Source: Limnanthes douglasii subsp. nivea (lineage: Eukaryota; Streptophyta; Magnoliopsida; Brassicales; Limnanthaceae). Taken from it: a stretch of 64,000 nucleotides of DNA. The position numbers and the translations under genes are program-made. Shown here in pieces: positions 56,551-64,000 of the stretch (the stretch's first letter is position 1; the number at the start of each line of letters is the position of its first letter). Under the pieces are notes generated by a model. It had not been told where the DNA came from. It ran no database searches and saw only the letters and a program-made list of their open reading frames with translations. The stretch is taken from assembly GCA_036936605.1 (NCBI GenBank), contig JAUPFV010000005.1:192942958-193006957 (forward strand), written 5' to 3'.

Positions 56551-59500
56551 TATATTTTTAGAATTGTTTTTGAAAAAGATACATATGTCAGTTTTAATTT
56601 ATTTTTCACACAGTTGCGTTTTAAAAAAATAAACTCATAATTTTTTTAAATTGAATATTTAATTTTTCCTTGATATTTTTTAAATTAATCTTAATAATGA
56701 ACCAAATATAAAAAATATTCATTTACATAAATATAATATGTTATGATTATTTTTACTGTTTATTCGAAAAATAAAAATAAACAATTTTTTATATCAATTT
56801 TGTCTACTTATATTTTGAGTTAAAATTTGTTAATTATCGGAATAAACATTTATTTTCTCCCATAAACTTATATCTTGTAATAAATTTACAAGATCTGAGA
56901 AGTATTATAGGAACACATTTAAAACTTATACACAAAATTGTAAGCAAATAAATAATTTGTAACATAATCGTTGTAAAAGATAATATGATCTATTAATCAT
57001 ATCAAGTATGTTTCATCTAAATTATAATTGTATACATGACTTTTTCATCCAAAATTTCACATATATAAGTAGGCATACGGAACTTACTACTCAAAAAACG
57101 AGGTCGTAATCTACTATGGTGACTTCCAAAACAAATAATTAAAATACGAATAATTTAGTAATTTGTTTTGCATTTAGCATATTATGTTTCCAGCATCACA
57201 TATATTTGAAATGTTATATACAAATTGATTATTGGCCATTATCCTACCAAAGGATCTTAATAAACAAAGCAAAAAAGATATTGCATGATCGTCTCCTGCA
57301 CCTTTGAAGGTTGTCGATATGATACAACGCTCTTAATTCTCGTTTTTTTATTGTTTCCATATAAAAAAATTTGTCACGCATACCACTCCAAGTGTTCGAT
57401 ACAAAATCACAACCAAATAACTCTGTTTAACTACTAAATTTTAATCTTCAATAAAGTTTTCTGATTTCTTTTTTTTTAGTTTCTTTCCTTTGTATTATTT
57501 ATGTGAAACTGTATTTACCAATTTTGATGTGATTTTTATATTTTATTTTTAGTGAGTAGTATGTATTTCTTGTGATAAAAAATATTATGATTGAGGAGAT
57601 CCTAACTCTATTTATTCTTAGCTTCATTTGTAGGACTTAGAATCGTGACGATTATTTTATTAAAATCGGTTTTTCTCAATTAAAATAGATTTCAGAGATA
57701 CAACTACTATCATATCTTTTATAACTTATAAACTTGCAAAATGAAATTCATTAAATCAAACTTTCATATTTTCCAAACAACTTGTGTTATTAGATATTTA
57801 TTCTTGAAGAATAGAATAGTGAAATTCAAACTATATGTTCCAAAATGACAATAGAACTAATAAGATACAATTCTTAAGTTATAAAATTGTGAATTTTCTT
57901 GTCTATGATTGATAGTGGGCTGAAATATTTGACTTGAGAGAGAGAAAAAACATTTGGACTAACATACCAAAAAATAACCTCAAATTTCTATACGTTCTTC
58001 CAAAACTTGGACATCAAATTTAGCATGTTCTTCCAAATTCAAAACAACGATAGTGATCACATATTTATTATATGCTATACGATTAATTTTGATTACAAAT
58101 TTACCAAAATTTTGATACGATACTTCGATGATTATGTAACCAAAATAACTATAAAAAATTGGTATATGTTCTATAATATGGTTAGTTAGATGAATAATAT
58201 TTTTATCATATCTACTTTTATTATATTGGTTGTTTAATATGTGTGGATGATGGATATGTTTATCGAACATAGTTAGAATTTACTTATACATTATCATAAA
58301 ATTAAAAGAACATAATCTGATGGGTTAAAAATGTTTCCAAAAGGTTGGAGTTTTTTATTATAATTACTTTACACAATAATGGACATACAAAAACAACTTT
58401 TAAATTTATCTTTATAAGATAAATGAGGTGTATAATAATAACAAAATGAAGGATAAATATACAATATTGAAACGAAGATCGACGAAATATTATTATGCTC
58501 TAAAGTAAAATAAAACTACATAATTTTGATAAATTAAAATAAATATTTGGTCTTTAAATGTAAGATGTAAGAGAATTGACGAAGATATTGTTTAACACTT
58601 GTACGTATCTTTATTATTTAAAATTTAATATAACTCAAATAATATTTTAAATTTATAAAATGTATGATGAAAAAATATTTATTAAAAAATATGGTAAACC
58701 TTAAATGTAATTCGATTTACAAAATTAACAAGAGAAAAAATATATAGATGATATAAAACTAGAAGTGATGAGTCAGATGTAATAAAAACATTTTATTTCA
58801 TATCCTACGCGGGTCGATCTCGTAGATATTCTTTCAAGTGTTTATCGTGTATTTCACCTATAGTTAGATTATGTATGAAATATTTGTGTTTAAGATTTTT
58901 AGGGTGACATAACGGAAAATGAAATTATATGTAACATTTGTATTTTTTATGGATAAAAATTTGGTAACTATACATAGATGTGAAAATGTGTATGCTCAAT
59001 AGTAGATGATAACGATTGCAAATTATGTTGAACAATGTCATCGCTAAATTATTTATGAAAGACGCATACATTCAATACAATTGATATATTAGTAAATGGA
59101 AACGCATTCAAATGTATGTGTTAAAAAAACATATTGACCTATTGGTAAATATGTACCAATTTTATACTTTGATTTTAATTATTGTGGTCATAAATAATCT
59201 AACTAATGTATATTTTATGCATTGTTCTGATCAATGAATATTTATCATAGATTAATTTATTTTGTTCTACATTAATTTATTAATTAGCCTTGGTCAATAA
59301 TTTAACAATGTCATTTCATATTCGTTACATTTTGGTTCAATGTGTCGCGAGAACAAAATGGAAACTTTGGCGTAAAAATGAGTTAAATTAGAATATTAAA
59401 CAAAAATCAAAAGCTTAGTGAAATGATAAAAAACATTAACTATCTTTTATTAAATACATAGTATTGAACTATTACATAATATACGAAAAATAAAATAAGC

Positions 59501-61671
59501 TAATGGATATGATATCAATGTATGATTTGATCTTAATTGGAAAATAATTTTATAAAATAGGTTGTTATAAGTTAAATGTATCATTATTATTACCAAAATA
59601 TGTATTACAAATTGTTATCTCGTATTTATAGGGGGGTAATATTAAGATGTAAGATACTAGCCATTAAAGGATGATATCACGTGGTATTTAATTTCGTGAT
59701 TGGTCAATACTTTGTGACAAAACACGTCTTTTTCCTTTTTCTTTTTTCTTTTCTACTTGAGATACGTGCACTTATTCATTTGTGAGTCATGTAATTTAGT
59801 TGGAGCAATTTTACCTTATCAGAAAAATAATTTGGGGATTTTTTAAAGAGAAAATCAAGACGCGTCAATCATGATTTTTATTATGTTTGGTTGTTATCAT
59901 GATTAGCTCTAACTAGTCAAAGTATCCATGATTATTAAATGTTTAGATTTATTTTGCGATCATAAATACTTGATTACTAGTAGTTTGTTCTATTACTTAA
60001 ATACTCAAATAGTTAAAAGAATGGAAAGATTTATTAATAGATCATAAATTTCTCTTTCAAATGGAATATGGATTCTTTTATTAATAATGAATAGTTATGG
60101 ACTTTGTCCTTGATGAGGAGTTCATACAAGTTAATTATAATGATGTCAGTTATAGTTTTATCTATTAATTGATGTACATGCCCATGTTTAGACCCAAATA
60201 TTCTCCTTATCAGTAGTGACATGAGTAAGGAGTATGTCATTGTCTGATTAACTGAAAGTGGCAGGCTTAAATCAATGTTAATCAATCAGGATCACCATAT
60301 CCATATTAAAATAAGAGTTGTGACTTAATACTTTACCCAAAAAAAGAGTAGACACAAGTACTATATTATCTTCATAGTGAGGTGTGTTGTGTCGAGATGT
60401 TAATGGAATTTTTTTAAGTGTAGCATTGACCTATCGAACCAAGCTCAAACCAAAACCAATCTATTATATTGATCATGCGTACTTAGGTAAGACATAGATT
60501 TAGACTTAACATCATAATCATATTGAACTCACTGAGGTAGGAGTAAGTCGTGCTTAAGCAAAAAGGAACGTCGAAAGACCTGTCAAACACCAAAGTACCG
60601 GGAATGACTCTAATGTGATTGAACCGTCAAAAGAAAGAATGATATGATTTCTTGGTACCAAGATATCATAGCAATCCAAATCCCGGTATGATTTTCTATA
60701 ATTCCAAAGAAATGGCCACAACAAATAAGATATCAAGGTGTTAAAGTGTTTCAAGATATGCTAATTGCTCTTGACAACCAAATTTAGACCATCTAGATCT
60801 TGTCCCGATCTCGCATCAACTATTGATGGATATCTTAAATTATATGCACCGTAAGATACAATCAAAAGAGCTATATTGTTCCTCACACCCGTGAGATATT
60901 TGGTTCATGTTATATGTATTGTTCTGTATTTTTTTACTTTATCAATCGCATATTTAATAAGGTTTTCCCATGGTGTCTAGTGGTCCAGCCTTTGCGATCT
61001 AAGAAGCACAATTACCTTAAATAAAACCTCAATTTATATATTGGTCTTCGAATATTCAAGCTTCAAACTTATTTGTCAAACTTACCACTAAAATATTGCT
61101 TGTTTATGTAAGGTTTTTAGTAATGCAACATGTAGGTTGATGTTTTTTACGTTCAAAGTTTTTATTTTTTTACAAAATTTATAATACTTCCACCGTATAA
61201 AGGTTCAAGATTTATATCTTTTTTTGTTCTACAATAAATTATTACTTACTAAATCCAAGAATATAACTAAGTTGTCTCGTATATGGGTTTGGCACTCCGA
61301 GATTTGAAATTTTATATTTTCTCTAGCAAAACTTTTAGTCGTGCTTCCCTATATAGTAAATTAACATATTGTAGGGAGGTTCCACTAAAACGTGACATAA
61401 GATATATTATTTCGTATGGTGTTGTTTATATATAAAGGCACAAAGGTTGACTAGTTGTTATCTGGAGGTCGCCATGGGTAAAGTGATCATTTCCGCTTAA
61501 TAGGGGTGTTGGAGCTCAACATTTGCGGGTTTTACTTCTTGGAAAATTATACCAATGATATTTTTGTTATAGTCTGCTACTTATTTCTCTTTATTCTTAT
61601 TTGAATCAAGAGTACTCGACTAACCTTCACAATGTTCGATTTCATTTTCCTTTGCTTATTATTTTCACTTT
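56551..61671. other. 5.1 kb AT-rich DNA, nothing recognised
   Basis: Dominated by A+T words on both strands. Frames are all short and carry no motif. No LTR pair, TIR with target duplication, tRNA or satellite seen. A stretch at 60050-60950 is less AT-biased and could be an old LTR or leader, but nothing confirms it. Confidence 0.4.
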
Positions 61672-62042
61672 TGATGGGTTTGGATATTTTTGGAACTAAG
61701 ATTTCTTACTATGCGATGGGGCAATCAAGACAGAATCAACATAGTTAGATGGGGATAAACAGTGAGCTCAAGCGGATCATGACTCAGTTGTGTGCTAAAC
61801 CCTTTTTGATCTTGAGCTTTGGAGTCTTTGAGGCTGAACCAAATCTAAGCTCTGACCCGAACGACCCATAAGTCCTAAAACAAAAGTATAAATACCTCAA
61901 TTAACCACATTAAATAGGTGGGATTTTTTCTAAGGATATTAACTACTAGCACCCACCTCTCTTATCTTTCTTTCTTCTACTTAAAAATTTAATACCCATT
62001 TGATAAACTATATAAAATACCCTTCGACTATAAATCATCCAC
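61672..62042 (+). repeat. 5' LTR of element 3 (element-1 family, diverged)
   Basis: Starts TGATGGGT and ends near CATCCA (about 62036-62042). Same layout as the LTR at 9604: GACCCGAACGACCCATAAG near 61856, TATAAATA at 61887-61894, CT-rich 3' part. More divergent than the solo LTR. The end is uncertain by about 35 bp. Confidence 0.7.
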
Positions 62043-62135
62043 ACTAGATTAGAGACCACAGTGGGAGTAGAAGGTGCTTGAATAGCTTTATTCGAAACTA
62101 GCAAGTAAAAAATCGTAGTTCGGACATCACCAAAG

Positions 62136-64000
62136 TATGAATCTTAACATGCAAGATGTTCTGCTTCCTGAAGATGAAGGTGTAAGACATAATAGTGAGC
62201 ACACTACTGTGTCTCATGTCAACCACAACACAGATGAAAGACAGTTCATGTAGGATGAATGTGATCAGCTAAGGGCTGAAATTGAAGGTTTAAGGGTACA
62301 AAAGTAAGCTGAAAAGCAGTAAAGGAAACGTCTGATTTATGTGATGTGTCTGTAGATGAGAAGGGTGACAGTGATCAGTCCCCAAAGGCTCATATTAAAT
62401 CTAAAAAGACGCATCGGGCTAAACAAGTTACGAGTGCATCAGACTCTTCTGATGGTTCATCCACTAATTCTGACTTTGATGAGTCCCTTTCATCCAGTAG
62501 TGACAAGGGCGAAAAAAGAATAAATTGAGGCTAACTAAGAAACATTCAAGGAAAAAGGTCAGTGGAGGTAAAATAAAAAAGAATAAAAATCAAAGACAAA
62601 TAAAGGATTCTGTAGATTATATCATTGATCATCTATTGAGTGATCAATTTGCTATCCAATCTGAACCATGTATTTTGACTACTCCTGATGAAGATACAAT
62701 ATTTAGCCAAAGTCACGATTGGAGGTAATCCTCATTGTCCTAAAACATACTCTCCGGACATCTTTCCAAATGATTTGACAATTCCAAGATGGAGAAGTAT
62801 GATGGAAGTAAAGATCCTGACAACCATCTCGAGCAGTTTAAGAATTTTATGATGAACTACGATAATGATGCCAAATTTTTATGTCAGGATTTTTCACAAA
62901 CCTTTAAAGAAAGTTCCCTAAAGTGGTATAACGGCCTCCCAGAGGGATCCATAATTTTTTTGATATGTTCTAGGTGAAATTTAGAAGGTAATTTGTGGGA
63001 AGTAAGGAGCTCAAAGGGAATGGTGATACTATTATCCATTGTTCCATGAGCCAAACGAATCATTAAAAGAATATATCAGTCGATTTGTGAATATGAAGAA
63101 TGGGTTAGCTGATTGTTTTGAACATGTGGCTATCGCCTCTTTAATATAAGGATTAAATCGGGGCATGTTAGTTGATGTAGTAACTCGGAAGAAGGCAATA
63201 AATTGGGGAGGGTTTTTAAATCAAATTGGAAACATATTACGGCTGAAGAAACTAAGAATTCTAGAGTACCGCGTCAGAACAGGTTCAGTGCTACAACTTC
63301 AATTCCCCAAGCTACTACTCAATCCCAAGCTACTGTTAATTATAGGCTGAAAGAGTTCGGACATGGATCACATCGGCCCAGACAAAATCAATTTAACTAA
63401 AACCAACAAGCTAGACCCAAGAGGGGCCAATGGGTTCAGCCTGAATGGTTTGCCGAACTGGGTGAAAGTGTGACTACGATATATGATAAAACTAATAATG
63501 TTATGCATTTTAGAAGGCTAACCCCAATTCAGTCTTTTAAAGAGAATCGGAGTACTCGTTTATGTATATACCATAATCATGGTGGTAATGATACACATGA
63601 CTGTATAGATTTAAAATAATAAGTACAAAACCTCATTGAGAGATGAAATTGGGTGTCTTTGTTAAAAGACAAAGGGTCTGTAGACAAGATAATACCAACT
63701 CTCAACCCAACAACAATGAACCCCGAACAGCCTCACCAAACGGTCCAGGGCAAAGTATGGGGGCATCCAGATAAGAAGGCGTCATGGTGATTGTGAAAAG
63801 ATTTTATGTAGACTCTGAATATCTCAATCTTGATCCAGATTGGAATCAAGTTGGGGTCATAATAGATAGCTCTGCAACTATGTTTGATCTGTGCAACTTT
63901 TTCGAATCGTTGACTATTGTTTTGGAAGACGCTGCAACAACACCCTCAATTTGTTCAAAGAAAATACATGTTAACAGTTTGACAACTCAGCTAGAGGGGA
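62136..64000 (+). pseudogene. gag: Gag to protease linker of element 3, cut by window end
   Basis: ATG at 62136 (MNLNMQDVLLPEDEG) aligns with the gag start at 45. The Ser/Lys-rich region, then EKYDGSKDPDNHLEQFKNF and KWYNGLPEG (62790-62945) match the element-1 capsid. FVGSKELKGNGDTIIH follows near 62995. A TAA at 63147-63149 occupies the same codon as the TAG at 1035 in element 1. The zinc-knuckle-like region is near 63560-63605 (C-x2-H, then DTHDC). Multiple other stops show decay. The protease motif is beyond the window. Confidence 0.82.

Larger units (their letters stand above)
61672..64000 (+). mobile_element. Tat-lineage Ty3/gypsy element 3, 5' part
   Basis: 5' LTR, a leader of about 90 bp and gag of a third member of the family, running off the right edge. 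No primer-binding site could be matched with confidence in GATTAGAGACCACAGTGGGAG, which follows the LTR. Confidence 0.8.

Noticed and set aside
56551..61671. Protein-coding host gene in the longest TE-free stretch
   Set aside because: Frames are short, AT-driven, with no motif, no plausible exon chain and no promoter context that I can defend.
62043..62100. Primer-binding site of element 3
   Set aside because: The sequence after the LTR does not match any tRNA 3' end I can recall with confidence, and the LTR end itself is uncertain.

Overview
This window looks like transposon-filled intergenic chromatin of a flowering plant, probably a eudicot with a repeat-rich genome. I infer this from the element lineages: Tat-type Ty3/gypsy, Ty1/copia, plant L1-type LINEs with an added RNase H, a tRNA-derived SINE and hAT-type MITEs. 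GT-AG splice sites and TATAAATA promoters also fit. I found no convincing single-copy host gene, no rRNA, no true tRNA gene and no CRISPR array. The species cannot be named from sequence alone.

Layout. (1) 1-10026, plus strand: a fairly young Tat-lineage Ty3/gypsy element whose 5' LTR lies outside the window. It carries gag, protease, RT, RNase H, a second 'archaeal-type' RNase H, integrase, a repeat-bearing spacer, then a long antisense gene (6175-9168, minus) with its own TATA box and one intron, a polypurine tract and the 3' LTR (9604 to about 10026). (2) 10027-15715, minus: a related, decayed element into whose 3' part element 1 appears to have inserted. (3) 15725-20640, minus: an older Tat-like relic whose plus-strand antisense ORF abuts the gag of element 2. 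(4) 20640-26200: scrap zone with two copies of one copia RT/RNase H fragment, each holding an (AT)n tract at the same place, a gypsy integrase scrap, a copia 5' LTR with primer-binding site, a SINE with target duplication, and a 175-bp tandem duplication. (5) 26200-28260: LINE 3' half ending in RNase H. (6) 30540-35560: copia relic interrupted by a hAT MITE (31171-31891) and by a 407-bp solo LTR of the element-1 family with a perfect 5-bp target duplication (33332-33738). (7) 35690-37830: second LINE relic. (8) 37840-44420: AT-rich DNA with LTR-like pieces, a degenerate word repeat and a second hAT MITE with a perfect 8-bp target duplication. (9) 44480-52337, minus: two copies of one copia family in tandem, with an LTR between them. 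(10) 53880-56550: third LINE (ORF1 plus endonuclease). (11) 56550-61670: AT-rich, nothing recognised. (12) 61672-64000: 5' LTR and gag of another element of the element-1 family, cut by the window end.

The parts do not form a host pathway. They are layers of insertion: old AT-rich copia and LINE relics, then MITEs and Tat elements on top. The most unusual item is the antisense gene of element 1. It has a promoter-like box, a short intron whose removal gives an exact 972-codon frame, a plant 'gypsy-type transposon' domain and a long coiled coil, and it carries only two nonsense codons.
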